64,000 nucleotides of DNA from UJ101 sp965262705. GTDB taxonomy: Bacteria > Bacteroidota > Bacteroidia > Flavobacteriales > UJ101. The position numbers were made by a program, and so were the translations under genes. Shown here in pieces: positions 52,337-61,542 of the stretch. The stretch lies in assembly GCA_965262705.1 (NCBI GenBank), contig OZ253556.1, positions 2,108,001-2,172,000 of the forward strand. The letters run 5' to 3'. A model generated the notes under the pieces. It did no database searches. It worked only from the letters and a program-made list of their open reading frames with translations, and was not told where the DNA came from. Every line of letters starts with the position of its first letter. The stretch's first letter is position 1.

Positions 52337-53842
52337 ATGAATATTAAAACAAAAAGTACCTTCGAGGGGTTTATCAATTCATTTAAAATTACATTAAAAA
52401 ATGTTTTTTATAATCGTGATGATATTCAAAAGTTTAGTCAAAAACGAGGACTGCCGCCACTCGTACTAAGAGACATTATGTGTAACGCACCCCTTTCTGT
52501 GGCGATACCAAAAGAGTTTGGAGGAAGAGGCGTGAGAGTCAAAGAGTGCCTGGGCTTACTTGAAGCGGCCTCTTATGAATCTCTTCCGCTTTCGTTGATC
52601 TTTGGGATTAATCTGGCGCTTTTTCTTGAACCGGTCGCTAAATATGCACATCCAGAAGCACAAAAAGAAGTATTCAAACGTTTCTTAACCAAGCAAAATA
52701 TGGGGGGATTGATGATTACCGAGCCTGATTATGGCAGCGACGCGCTCAACATGAAAACCCATCATATTTATGATGATTCGTATTATACTATTAATGGTAC
52801 AAAGCATTGGCAGGGATTGACCGGACTAGCTGACTATTGGCTGGTAGCTGCAAGAGATAAAGAAAGAGGAGGAAAACTATCGCGCGATATTGATTTTTTT
52901 ATTGCAGATAATTCACATCCGGCACAGCGAATACGAGTAGAAGAATATTATAATAATTTAGGGCTTTACATGATTCCGTACGGAATTAATAAATTAATAA
53001 ATGTACGTATTCCGAGGCATTATAGATTAATTCCCCATTCTACCGGAATAAAACTTATGCTTGACATGCTTCATCGCAGCCGAATGCAATTTCCCGGAAT
53101 GGCGATGGGTTTTGTAAGGAGGATGCTTGATGAAGGATTAAAACATACAAGAACCAGATTAGTAGGTAATAAGCCATTATTTTCCTTAGACCAGGTTCAA
53201 TTTCAACTCTCACGTGTACAAAATGCTTTTACTGTTTGCTCAGCCATGTGCGCACGTAGTGCAGAGAAAAGTGGTATTGAAAACGATTTATCTTCAGATG
53301 CTGTTGAGGCGAATAGTATAAAGACCTATATTACTGATTTGATGCAGGAATCAGCGCAAACAGTGGCGCAATTATTTGGCGGAAACGGTTATAAAGTAGA
53401 AAATATTGCTACAAGAGGTATTGTGGATAGCCGTCCGTTTCAGATTTTTGAAGGTTCAAACGAAATGCTTTATACCCAGATTTCAGAAACTGTTCTTAAA
53501 ATTATGCGCCGTATGAAACATAAAAATTTCTTACATTTTTTATCTCAATATGATTTAACTCAAAAAACGGCCAGTTTGTTTAAGCAATATATTAACTTTA
53601 ATCTTGATAATCACTTGTGTCAACGAAAAATGGTTGATCTTGGAAAGATTATCAGTCGAATTATTTCAGCTAATTTTGTTAAAATACTCGGTGAGAAAGG
53701 TTTTAGGTCAGATTTGATAGAGGATAGCCTGATGACCATTCGACAAGAAGTAGCGTCATTAGTTGGCTCGTTCAATTTTAAAAATATAGTGCATCCTAAA
53801 AAAGATTATACAGGTGGCAGTACATGGTTAAATTTTGTTTAA
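52337..53842 (+). CDS. Acyl-CoA dehydrogenase family protein
   Basis: A 501-residue FAD enzyme. IPKEFGGRGVRVKECLGLLE, MITEPDYGSDALNMKT (flavin contact), INGTKHWQGLTGLADYWLVA, then the C-terminal helical domain with QLFGGNGYKVENIATRGIVD and FEGSNEMLY, where acyl-CoA dehydrogenases keep their catalytic Glu region. It is longer than a core ACAD (about 380) through extra N- and C-terminal parts. Substrate unknown. Single gene. Confidence 0.85.
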   Translation: MNIKTKSTFEGFINSFKITLKNVFYNRDDIQKFSQKRGLPPLVLRDIMCNAPLSVAIPKEFGGRGVRVKECLGLLEAASYESLPLSLIFGINLALFLEPVAKYAHPEAQKEVFKRFLTKQNMGGLMITEPDYGSDALNMKTHHIYDDSYYTINGTKHWQGLTGLADYWLVAARDKERGGKLSRDIDFFIADNSHPAQRIRVEEYYNNLGLYMIPYGINKLINVRIPRHYRLIPHSTGIKLMLDMLHRSRMQFPGMAMGFVRRMLDEGLKHTRTRLVGNKPLFSLDQVQFQLSRVQNAFTVCSAMCARSAEKSGIENDLSSDAVEANSIKTYITDLMQESAQTVAQLFGGNGYKVENIATRGIVDSRPFQIFEGSNEMLYTQISETVLKIMRRMKHKNFLHFLSQYDLTQKTASLFKQYINFNLDNHLCQRKMVDLGKIISRIISANFVKILGEKGFRSDLIEDSLMTIRQEVASLVGSFNFKNIVHPKKDYTGGSTWLNFV

Positions 53843-53992
53843 TTATATTTTATGTATTTTAGTGTTTACTAACAAAACAGGGATTAATTTTATTAAATAC
53901 TGTGGCTTTATAATTGATTAAAACAATAAATAGCGAATTACTGGTAAAGGGTCTTAATGGGGTTTTATTGATACTTTGTGTTGGGTTAAATT

Positions 53993-55015
53993 ATGAAACA
54001 TAAACTTCTGCTCATCTATACCGGGGGTACTATAGGAATGATAAGGGACTACAAGACAAAATCATTAAGCCCTTTAGAATTTACTAATATATATGATAAG
54101 ATACCTGAAATCAGGCAGCTGAATTGTGAAATTACTTCCTTAAGTTTTAAAAATCCTATAGACTCTTCAAACATAAGCCCGACACACTGGATTTATCTTG
54201 CGAGTCTAATCAAAGAAAATTATTCTAAATATGCTTCTTTCATCATTTTGCATGGCACTGATACGATGTCTTTTACAGCATCAGCGCTTAGTTTTATGTT
54301 AGAAGGGCTTCAAAAGCCTGTTATATTGACCGGATCACAACTCCCTATAGGAGACTTGCGCACCGATGCAAAAGAGAATTTGATTACCTCTATGTATATT
54401 GCAACTCAGCGGGAGAATAATCTCCCCATTCTAAGAGAAGTTTGTGTTTACTTTGAATATAAATTATATCGTGGTAATCGCACGACGAAATTGAGTGCAG
54501 AACAGTTTGATGCTTTTATTTCACCTAACTATCCCTTTTTAATGGAATCAGGGGTACATTTAAAAATCAATAAAAATAGTTTATATAGGAGTGATATTCA
54601 TAAATTAAAAATTAATCGCACGTTCTCAAAAGACGTTGTAATTTTGAAATTATTTCCCGGAATTACGCAAGAAGTAATTCATGCAACATTAAATATTCCA
54701 AACTTAAAAGGCGTTGTATTAGAAACGTTTGGATCTGGAAATGCCCCTACAGATTCATCTTTTTTAGAGTTAATTAAAAAAGCTATTCAAAAAGGCATAG
54801 TAATTATTAACGTTACTCAATGCCTAATGGGTGAAGTTTTTCAGGGAAAGTATAATACGAGTCTGATATTAAAAGAAATAGGGGTAATTGGTAGCCGGGA
54901 TATGACAATAGAGTCTGCACTTACAAAGATGATGTTGGCATTGGGGAACACAAAAGACAAAATGCAATTCAAAGAATACTTTATGGCAAATATTAGAGGT
55001 GAAATAACAAGATGA
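53993..55015 (+). CDS. ansA: L-asparaginase, type I
   Basis: A 340-residue asparaginase. IYTGGTIGMI with the first catalytic Thr (residue 12), ILHGTDTMSFTASALSFML with the second Thr-Asp pair, TDAKENLITS with the Lys, and GSGNAPTD near residue 243. No signal peptide, so the cytoplasmic type. The TGA stop shares its GA with the first bases of a GAGACC element (55014), which suggests the native C-terminus was trimmed. Confidence 0.92.
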   Translation: MKHKLLLIYTGGTIGMIRDYKTKSLSPLEFTNIYDKIPEIRQLNCEITSLSFKNPIDSSNISPTHWIYLASLIKENYSKYASFIILHGTDTMSFTASALSFMLEGLQKPVILTGSQLPIGDLRTDAKENLITSMYIATQRENNLPILREVCVYFEYKLYRGNRTTKLSAEQFDAFISPNYPFLMESGVHLKINKNSLYRSDIHKLKINRTFSKDVVILKLFPGITQEVIHATLNIPNLKGVVLETFGSGNAPTDSSFLELIKKAIQKGIVIINVTQCLMGEVFQGKYNTSLILKEIGVIGSRDMTIESALTKMMLALGNTKDKMQFKEYFMANIRGEITR

Positions 55016-55110
55016 GACCTTTAAATTAAATACCAGATGAAGTTTTAGGATTCATGATTTGTAATTTTTGAACTGAAAGTCATCGAAGATAAAGATCTCG
55101 TAAAGGTCTC
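55014..55110 (+). mobile_element. GAGACC-type element, 97 bp, starts in the asparaginase stop codon
   Basis: Perfect 10-bp ends GAGACCTTTA and TAAAGGTCTC. The interior is diverged (ATTAAATACCAG and CTGAAAGTCATCGAAG are relatives of family blocks). No target duplication. Confidence 0.7.
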
Positions 55111-55231
55111 AAACTGTAGGTCAATTTAAGTTAAAAGCTCTAAGATGAAATTAAAATTTATTTTTCTTAGAATGAAAAATTGTATTATATTGCCGCGTCG
55201 TTTGTGCAGATTGAGTTTATTTTTTTTCGAA

Positions 55232-55316
55232 GGAGAGGTGGCCGAGCGGTTTAAGGCGCACGCCTGGAAAGTGTGTTTGCAGTAATGTATCAAGGGTTCG
55301 AATCCCTTCCTCTCCG
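55232..55316 (+). tRNA. tRNA-Ser (GGA)
   Basis: 85 nt. Acceptor GGAGAGG pairs with CCTCTCC. The anticodon loop CTGGAAA gives GGA. A long variable arm (TTTGCAGTAATGTATCA region) and T-arm AAGGGTTCGAATCCCTT. The CCA end is not encoded. Confidence 0.97.
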
Positions 55317-55389
55317 CATAACGTCAAAAGTTTATAAATTGATAAAAAATAATATAAAATAACAAAATTAAAATTGAAGAAAGATTAAA

Positions 55390-56229
55390 ATGAAAAAATT
55401 ATTCTCAACTTTAGCTATTATCGGATGTTTAGCAATGAGTCCGGTTAGCGCTCAGCAAGATAGTTTAAAAACAAATATTGATAGTCAAAACGAACAACTT
55501 GAGTCGGTTGATAGTACCGCTGTTTCAAAAACTGATCCTGAAACAGTGGAAGAGTCATTAACTGATGAAACGTCTGCTTCTGAACCTGAAAAAAGTTCCA
55601 CAGAATGGATTAAAGAAAAATTTATTGAAGGAGGTCCTGTCTTTATGGCTGTAGTGTTAATTTGTTTAATTTTAGGATTAGCATTTGTCATAGAAAGAAT
55701 TTTTTATTTGAATTTAGCAGATGTCAATGCGAATAAATTGCTCAAAAAAATAGAAAATGCACTACAATCAGGTGGAATTGAGGAAGCAAAAGAAGTTGCA
55801 CGTAATGCGCCGGGACCTGTAGCTTCAATTTCTTATCAGGCATTGCAGCGCGTAGGCGACGGGCAAAATATTGATGATGTAGAGAAGTCAGTTATTGCTT
55901 ATGGAGGTGTTGAAATGGGGCGTTTAGAAAGAAATGTTTCCTGGATAGCCTTGTTCATAGCAATTGCTCCAATGCTTGGGTTTATGGGAACTGTAATCGG
56001 TATGGTACAGGCTTTTGATGGAATACAGAGAGAAGGGTCTGTTGATCCGCAGGCAATGGCTGGAGATATTAAAGTAGCTTTATTAACCACTTTATTTGGA
56101 TTAGTTGTAGCGATTATTTTACAGGTTTTCTATAATTATATTGTAGCAAAAATTGATGGTATTGTAAATAAAATGGAAAATTCTTCTATTTCTATGGTTG
56201 ATCTGTTGGTAAAATATGCAAAAAAATAA
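55390..56229 (+). CDS. exbB: MotA/TolQ/ExbB proton channel protein
   Basis: A 279-residue ExbB-type protein. An N-terminal signal-like helix (LFSTLAIIGCLAMSPVSAQ) and an acidic periplasmic stretch to about residue 70 precede the first channel helix FMAVVLICLILGLAFVIERI. The other two helices are around WIALFIAIAPMLGFMGTVIG and LLTTLFGLVVAIILQVFYNY. With two ExbD proteins downstream it couples the proton gradient to TonB- or Tol-type work at the outer membrane. Confidence 0.92.
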   Translation: MKKLFSTLAIIGCLAMSPVSAQQDSLKTNIDSQNEQLESVDSTAVSKTDPETVEESLTDETSASEPEKSSTEWIKEKFIEGGPVFMAVVLICLILGLAFVIERIFYLNLADVNANKLLKKIENALQSGGIEEAKEVARNAPGPVASISYQALQRVGDGQNIDDVEKSVIAYGGVEMGRLERNVSWIALFIAIAPMLGFMGTVIGMVQAFDGIQREGSVDPQAMAGDIKVALLTTLFGLVVAIILQVFYNYIVAKIDGIVNKMENSSISMVDLLVKYAKK

Positions 56230-56306
56230 TTTTTTGCCACATTTAACTCAAAACAACGAAAAAAATAATCTAGGTTGTGTTTAAACAACAAAAAAATAGA
56301 AATGAT

Positions 56307-56810
56307 ATGAATAGTTTAGGACGAAAAATAACAGTAGGTATTGCCGGGTTGGTTTCCATTATAGGAGTTATCATGCTTATAATGATCTTCCTGAAAGGCG
56401 ATAATGCTATTATCAATGGTCAGGCAGAAAGATTAACTTATAGTTTTATTTATTTAGTAGTTGCAATATTATTTATTGCATTATTTTATTTTTTAATAAC
56501 TGGCATTTTATCTCTTATTGTAAATCCCTCTGCATTAAAAAAAGATGCGTTGCCACTGATTATGCTGGCAATCATTATTATATTACTAATATGGTTAACG
56601 GGGTTAGATATTAACGCTCTATCAAATGCCTCTTTTATTAATATAGATGTAGAAAGATTAACGGGCTATTTCGGGTTATCAAATGATCAGGTAAGTCATA
56701 TTTTATCATGGAGGTCGTGGTTAAATACCTCTCTTATTATAACGGGTGTTTTACTTGTTATTGCTATTTTAGCCTTTGTTTTTGATATGATTAAATCATC
56801 AGTAAAATAA
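56307..56810 (+). CDS. Membrane protein of unknown function in the ExbB/ExbD operon
   Basis: 167 residues from ATG 56307. I see about four hydrophobic helices (ITVGIAGLVSIIGVIMLIMI, YSFIYLVVAILFIALFYFLI, LPLIMLAIIIILLIWLTGL, SLIITGVLLVIAILAFVFDM). A GTG at 56277 would add ten residues but looks weaker. No named family is recognised. Its position between exbB and the first exbD, with short gaps, argues for a part in the same energy-transducing complex. Inference only. Confidence 0.7.
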   Translation: MNSLGRKITVGIAGLVSIIGVIMLIMIFLKGDNAIINGQAERLTYSFIYLVVAILFIALFYFLITGILSLIVNPSALKKDALPLIMLAIIIILLIWLTGLDINALSNASFINIDVERLTGYFGLSNDQVSHILSWRSWLNTSLIITGVLLVIAILAFVFDMIKSSVK

Positions 56811-56831
56811 ATCACTTATAAAATTGAAATT

Positions 56832-57467
56832 ATGGCAAGAAAAGAAGTACCTGAAGTAAATGCAAGTTCCATGGCCGATATCGCCTTCTTGCTTCTAACT
56901 TTCTTCCTGGTTGCCACTTCCATTAATGTGGACAAAGGAGTAAAGACAATTTTACCGCCGCAAAAAACAAAAGAACAGCCGCCTACTAAGATAAAAAAAC
57001 GCAATGTTTATACGGTTAGAGTAGAATCTGATGGTGGACTTTTAATTCAGGATAAGACTTTTATGGGTAAAGAAAAAATAATGGAGCTAAGAGAATTAAT
57101 AAAAAAATTTATTATTAATAACGGAGATGGTAGCTGTAAAGAATGTTACTATACTAATGATGAGGGTTCTCTTGTTAGAGGAGAACGCAGTCCCGATGCT
57201 TCTGAAAATCCTTCACAGGCAGTAATTTTACTGCAAAATAAAAACACAACTCCATATAGTATATATTTATCCGTTTTTAATGAAATTAAGGCTGCTTACG
57301 CAGATTTGAGAAATCAAGTTGCAGAAAGAAGATATAATAGGTTTTATAAAGATCTACCAGATGGATATACAAAAAAAGGAAAAAAGTATAACGAAGAAAA
57401 TGATAAGAAAAAAGAAATTCGATCTATCTTTAAAGAGATTATTGTTGAAGCGGATCCAATTCAGTAA
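56832..57467 (+). CDS. exbD: ExbD/TolR family protein, copy 1
   Basis: A 211-residue biopolymer transport protein. The helix ASSMADIAFLLLTFFLVATS carries the conserved proton-binding Asp (residue 16). The periplasmic domain has YTVRVESDGGLLIQDKTF and a longer C-terminal part than most ExbD proteins. Second channel partner of ExbB. Confidence 0.9.
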   Translation: MARKEVPEVNASSMADIAFLLLTFFLVATSINVDKGVKTILPPQKTKEQPPTKIKKRNVYTVRVESDGGLLIQDKTFMGKEKIMELRELIKKFIINNGDGSCKECYYTNDEGSLVRGERSPDASENPSQAVILLQNKNTTPYSIYLSVFNEIKAAYADLRNQVAERRYNRFYKDLPDGYTKKGKKYNEENDKKKEIRSIFKEIIVEADPIQ

Positions 57468-57486
57468 AAGCAATTATAATTAAGAT

Positions 57487-57984
57487 ATGAAACGCAAATT
57501 TAGAAAAGAAGGCAGCGATAAATCTCCTACGGTTTCAACAGCTGCGCTGCCAGATATCGTGTTTATGTTATTGTTTTTTTTCATGACAGCTGCAACGCCT
57601 AAGAAAGATAATGCAGATACTTATATAGATGTAAAAAACCCTAATGCAACAGAGTTAAGTGAGATTAAAAACCCTTTAATTGTAGGAAATATTTACATAG
57701 GCATTCCTAAACAGCCTATAAAAGGAAGTAAGGCGCCCGTATTGCTTTTAAACGATAAAGTATTTACCCGTAGCCAGGCAGGGAATGCGATTAAGTCTTT
57801 TGTAGCACAAACTCGAAAAAAAATAGGCTTTAAAGATGCAGGGAAGATGGAGGTGGATCTCAGTGTAGATCAATCCGTAGAACTTGGTTTTGTTAATGAA
57901 GTTAAAGAAATACTTTCACAACAGAAATTAAGAGTTGTTTATTATAAAGCTGTGCAGGGCAGTATTGATAGAAATATAAGATAG
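57487..57984 (+). CDS. exbD: ExbD/TolR family protein, copy 2
   Basis: A 165-residue ExbD-type protein. The helix TAALPDIVFMLLFFFMTAAT carries the conserved Asp (residue 23). A periplasmic domain follows. The ExbB-ExbD-ExbD arrangement is common in Bacteroidetes. The TAG stop shares its G with the first base of a decayed GAGACC element. Confidence 0.9.
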   Translation: MKRKFRKEGSDKSPTVSTAALPDIVFMLLFFFMTAATPKKDNADTYIDVKNPNATELSEIKNPLIVGNIYIGIPKQPIKGSKAPVLLLNDKVFTRSQAGNAIKSFVAQTRKKIGFKDAGKMEVDLSVDQSVELGFVNEVKEILSQQKLRVVYYKAVQGSIDRNIR

Positions 57985-58241
57985 AAGTTTTGCAAAAGAT
58001 ACTTTAGCAAAACTTGCAATTCAGCAACAGTTAAGATTAAACCCTATAGCAAACTTTTGGGGGTCATAATTTTAATTTTCGGTAGCTGAGTACTTTGACA
58101 AGTGATTACTAAGCTTGTCGAAATACGCAGTAAGCACTTGTCGAAGTTTTGAGATGGTTGCTTAGTTTGTCTAAGTAAGGAAGCAGTTTGAGGCTAAGTG
58201 CTTTCTTTTTTATGCCTTTTTATGTATTTTGCAAAAGGTCT
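57984..58241 (+). mobile_element. Decayed GAGACC element with inserted palindromes, about 258 bp
   Basis: GAAGTTTTGCAAAAGATACT at the left, core remnants (AAACCCTATAGCAAAC ... ATAATTTTAATTTTC), inserted GCTGAGTACTTTGACAAG and TTGTCGAAGTTTTGAG segments, the AAGGAAGCAGTTTGAGG block and ATTTTGCAAAAGGTC at the right. It starts in the exbD stop codon. Confidence 0.7.
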
Positions 58242-58277
58242 ATAATTATAAAGTTATCAAAAAAAGAGAGAAGTTTT

Positions 58278-58285
58278 TACCTTTG
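58278..58285 (+). promoter_or_regulatory. Putative -7 promoter element of the ypdA-like gene
   Basis: TACCTTTG, 15 bp before ATG 58301. It supports that start over the upstream in-frame codons. Confidence 0.5.
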
Positions 58286-58300
58286 ATAAATAAAAGTAGT

Positions 58301-59269
58301 ATGCTCAATACATTAATCATTGGTGGAGGCCCCATTGGAATGGCATGTGGAATTGAAGCTGAAAAAGCAGAATTATCGCATGTAATTATTGAGAAAGGAA
58401 CTTTAGTCAATTCACTGTATAACTATCCTGTAAATATGACTTTTTTTTCCAGTTCCGAAAAACTGGAGATTGGAAACGTTCCTTTTATATCAGTAAATCC
58501 TCGACCTAACAGAAAAGAAGCATTAGAATATTTCCGTAGAGTTCAACAACAATATAAGCTCAATATTCGATTATTTGAAAAGGTATTGAGTGTAACTCGG
58601 GGATCATCAAGTCGTCCTTTTCTTATAACTACTACGAAGGAGAATTATTATGCTAAAAATATTATAATAGCTACAGGGTTTTATGATATTCCTCATTTGA
58701 TAAAAGTAAAGGGTGAAACTTTACCAAAAGTGAAGCATTATTATGATGATCCACATTTGTACGTTAGTCAAAAAGTTGCTGTAATAGGGGCTTCCAACTC
58801 TGCTATTGATGCAGCTTTAGAAATTTACCGTAAAGGTGCGGAAGTAACCCTTGTGGTAAGAGAAGAAGAAGTAAGCCATCGGGTTAAATATTGGGTACGC
58901 CCGGATATAATGAATCGAATAAAAGAAGGAAGTATTCAAGCGTATTTTAATAGCACAGTAGCTGAAATTACCGAAAATCAGATTTATTTGAATACCTCGG
59001 AAGGTGAGAAAATAATTGATAATGATTGGGTATTAGCTATGACGGGCTATGAGCCTGACTTCCAACTTTTAAAAAGCATCGGAATTAGGCTAAAAGAAGA
59101 TGACCTCAAAACACCTGAATATAATGTTGAAACACAGGAGTCTAACGTAAAAGGGGTTTACTTAGCCGGGGTTATTTGCGGAGGATTACGTACGCATACC
59201 TGGTTTATAGAAAACTCAAGGGTTCATGCAAAACAGATTATAAATCATATAAAGTCTATTGGGGGTTAA
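58301..59269 (+). CDS. ypdA: YpdA-family bacillithiol disulfide reductase
   Basis: A 322-residue FAD/NAD(P) flavoprotein of the YpdA family. FAD loop LIIGGGPIGMACGIEAEKA at residues 5-23; NYPVNMTFFSSSEKLEIGN is a YpdA signature; NADPH loop VAVIGASNSAIDAALEIYRK; WVLAMTGYEPDFQLL and GVYLAGVICGGLRTHTWFIE at the end. It lacks the thioredoxin-reductase CxxC pair, as expected. It likely keeps bacillithiol reduced, which fits bshA at 23339-24481. Confidence 0.85.
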   Translation: MLNTLIIGGGPIGMACGIEAEKAELSHVIIEKGTLVNSLYNYPVNMTFFSSSEKLEIGNVPFISVNPRPNRKEALEYFRRVQQQYKLNIRLFEKVLSVTRGSSSRPFLITTTKENYYAKNIIIATGFYDIPHLIKVKGETLPKVKHYYDDPHLYVSQKVAVIGASNSAIDAALEIYRKGAEVTLVVREEEVSHRVKYWVRPDIMNRIKEGSIQAYFNSTVAEITENQIYLNTSEGEKIIDNDWVLAMTGYEPDFQLLKSIGIRLKEDDLKTPEYNVETQESNVKGVYLAGVICGGLRTHTWFIENSRVHAKQIINHIKSIGG

Positions 59270-59295
59270 ATTTTTTTCATAGATAAAACTATTTT

Positions 59296-59345
59296 AAACT
59301 AAATGCTTTCGTATTTATCTTTTTTATACATTCTGCAACGGTCTC
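59296..59345 (+). mobile_element. Right-half relic of a GAGACC element
   Basis: AAACTAAATGCTTTCG and TTTTTTATACATTCTGCAAC then GGTCTC. Only the right end remains, upstream of trpE. Confidence 0.6.
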
Positions 59346-59386
59346 AATTCCCAAAAGTAGCTTTCAACAATTGAAATCTATGAAAG

Positions 59387-60784
59387 ATGAAATTTAATAT
59401 AAAAACAAGCGTAACGTATTTGCTTGGCGATATTATCACACCGGTACAACTTTATTTTAAAATAAGAGACTGCTTTCCTAATTCTATCTTACTCGAAGGA
59501 TCTGACTATCATTCAAAAGAAACCAGTTTTTCATTTATTTGCTGCAATCCTATTGCCGATATTTCAGTTAAAGAAAATCAGATACTAATGAAATATCCGG
59601 ATAAAAATACTGAAAAGATTTACTTAGAAAATAAATTAGATTTTGTCAATTCGTTTAATAATTTTATTGATCAGTTCAGCGTTGATTCAAATCATGAAGG
59701 TAATGGTTTTTTCGGCTATGCTGCTTACGATTCTATAGAATATTTTGAAAATATTAAATTGAATGCAGGCAAAGTCCCCTCATCTGATATTCCTGTGTTT
59801 TATTATGCCTTATATCAAAATGTAGTACGATTTGATCATTATCATAATAAGATAATCATTATAGAAAATATTTTTCCACATTTTAAATCTAATATCGATC
59901 GAATTAAAGCCCTTATTAACAATCATAAATTTCAAACTTTCCCTTTTAAATTAAACGGAAAACCCAGTTCAAACTTAACAGATGAGCAGTATAAATCAGC
60001 CGTTAGGAAAGGGAAAGAATCGTGTTACCGTGGAGAAGTTTTTCAAGTGGTTTTTTCACGACAATTTCAGCAAAAATATACCGGAGATGAATTCAGTGTT
60101 TATAGGGTATTACGCTCGATTAATCCTTCTCCTTATCTTTTCTATTTTGATTACGGAAGATTTAAAATTTTTGGGTCTTCTCCTGAAGCACAGTTAGTTG
60201 TCAGGGATCATAAGGCATATATTGACCCTATTGCAGGTACCATCAAACGATCTGAAAATGTAGAGAAAGATAATGAATTAGCCCGCGTGTTAGTGGGAGA
60301 TACAAAAGAAAATGCAGAGCACATAATGTTGGTTGATTTAGCAAGAAATGATCTTAGTCGAAATTCAAAAAAAGTAGCGGTTCAACATTACAAAGAAATT
60401 CAATATTTTTCTCATGTATTGCACATGGTTTCCAGGGTTACGGCTGAATTGCCTGAAGAAGTTCATTCTATGAAAGTTTTTGGAGATACCTTTCCAGCCG
60501 GTACACTAACCGGTGCGCCCAAGTATAAAGCCATGCAGCTTATTGACCAGATTGAAAATCAGCGGCGCGGCACCTATGGAGGAAGCATTGGTTTTATAGG
60601 ATTAAACGGTGATGTTAACACCGCTATTATTATAAGAAGTTTTCTTGCTAAAAATAATACGCTTTACTTTCAGGCTGGGGCAGGTGTTGTGGCGCAATCA
60701 AAAGAAGAAAATGAATTGCAGGAAATCAACAATAAACTTGCGGCACTTAATAAAGCACTTAAAAAAGCCGAAAGCATTAACTAA
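59387..60784 (+). CDS. trpE: Anthranilate synthase component I
   Basis: A 465-residue chorismate-binding enzyme that makes anthranilate, the first step to tryptophan. The N-domain has FPNSILLEGSDYHSKETSFS. The C-domain has FQVVFSRQFQQKY, SPEAQLVVRDHKAYIDPIAG, EHIMLVDLARNDLSR, GAPKYKAMQLIDQIE and AGAGVVAQSKEENELQEINN. The Flavobacteria-type N-terminus supports TrpE over PabB. trpG follows after a short element remnant. Confidence 0.9.
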   Translation: MKFNIKTSVTYLLGDIITPVQLYFKIRDCFPNSILLEGSDYHSKETSFSFICCNPIADISVKENQILMKYPDKNTEKIYLENKLDFVNSFNNFIDQFSVDSNHEGNGFFGYAAYDSIEYFENIKLNAGKVPSSDIPVFYYALYQNVVRFDHYHNKIIIIENIFPHFKSNIDRIKALINNHKFQTFPFKLNGKPSSNLTDEQYKSAVRKGKESCYRGEVFQVVFSRQFQQKYTGDEFSVYRVLRSINPSPYLFYFDYGRFKIFGSSPEAQLVVRDHKAYIDPIAGTIKRSENVEKDNELARVLVGDTKENAEHIMLVDLARNDLSRNSKKVAVQHYKEIQYFSHVLHMVSRVTAELPEEVHSMKVFGDTFPAGTLTGAPKYKAMQLIDQIENQRRGTYGGSIGFIGLNGDVNTAIIIRSFLAKNNTLYFQAGAGVVAQSKEENELQEINNKLAALNKALKKAESIN

Positions 60785-60786
60785 AT

Positions 60787-60830
60787 GAGAACTTTAACAA
60801 CGCACTTTAGTAATAAAATGAAGAGTCTTC
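60787..60830 (+). mobile_element. Short GAGACC-type remnant between trpE and trpG
   Basis: GAGAACTTTAACAACGCACT then TTAGTAATAAAATGAAGAGT. It resembles the left end (GAGACCGTTGCAAAAAGCAC) with changes and begins 2 bp after the trpE stop. Confidence 0.45.
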
Positions 60831-60862
60831 CTTTAAATTTTTAAATATATTCGCTGTAAAAT

Positions 60863-61432
60863 ATGAAAATATTAGTTCTGGATAATTATGATTCTTTCAC
60901 CTATAATTTAGTTCATGCAGTACATCGGTTTACTCATGCCGAATTAGATGTGTTTAGAAATGATGAAATTGCAGTAGATGAAATTGCGAACTACGATAAA
61001 ATACTATTATCACCCGGCCCAGGCATACCTGATGATGCAAATGTTCTTAAACCGTTAATTAAAAAATACGCCAAAACTAAAAGTATTTTAGGAGTTTGTC
61101 TCGGGCAACAAGCCATAGGAGAAGTTTTTGGTTGCCAATTACTTAATACAAAAAAGGTGTATCATGGCGTGGCAACACAAGCATATATTTTAGTAGATGA
61201 TGAACCTTTATTCAAAGGATTATCGAAAAAAATAGAGGTCGGGCGCTATCATTCATGGATAGTAGATAAAAAAGGGTTTTCAGATGAATTAGAAATCACA
61301 GCCGAAGGTCCTGAGGGAGAAATTATGGCGATTCGGCATAAGGTTTATGATGTTCGAGGGGTTCAATTTCATCCTGAATCTGTTCTTACACCCTTAGGTG
61401 AAAAAATCATTAAAAATTGGATACTAAAATAA
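60863..61432 (+). CDS. trpG: Anthranilate synthase component II (glutamine amidotransferase)
   Basis: A 189-residue class I glutaminase that supplies ammonia to TrpE. LDNYDSFTYNLVH at the start, LLSPGPGIP, the nucleophile Cys in GVCLGQQAIGEVFG, and the His-Glu pair in GVQFHPESVLTP. It could also serve a PabB. The other trp genes do not follow. Confidence 0.9.
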   Translation: MKILVLDNYDSFTYNLVHAVHRFTHAELDVFRNDEIAVDEIANYDKILLSPGPGIPDDANVLKPLIKKYAKTKSILGVCLGQQAIGEVFGCQLLNTKKVYHGVATQAYILVDDEPLFKGLSKKIEVGRYHSWIVDKKGFSDELEITAEGPEGEIMAIRHKVYDVRGVQFHPESVLTPLGEKIIKNWILK

Positions 61433-61542
61433 TGAAACTTTTTATTGAGTAATTTTTTTCTTATTATTTATATCGAGCTCATGTTAAAATTTATAAATTT
61501 GGCGTATATTTTGTAAAACTCAATCTACAACATTGATTAAAA

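Noticed and set aside
58229..58300. N-terminal extension of the YpdA-like gene
   Set aside because: The FAD-binding start follows ATG 58301, and a promoter-like TACCTTTG lies inside the extension.
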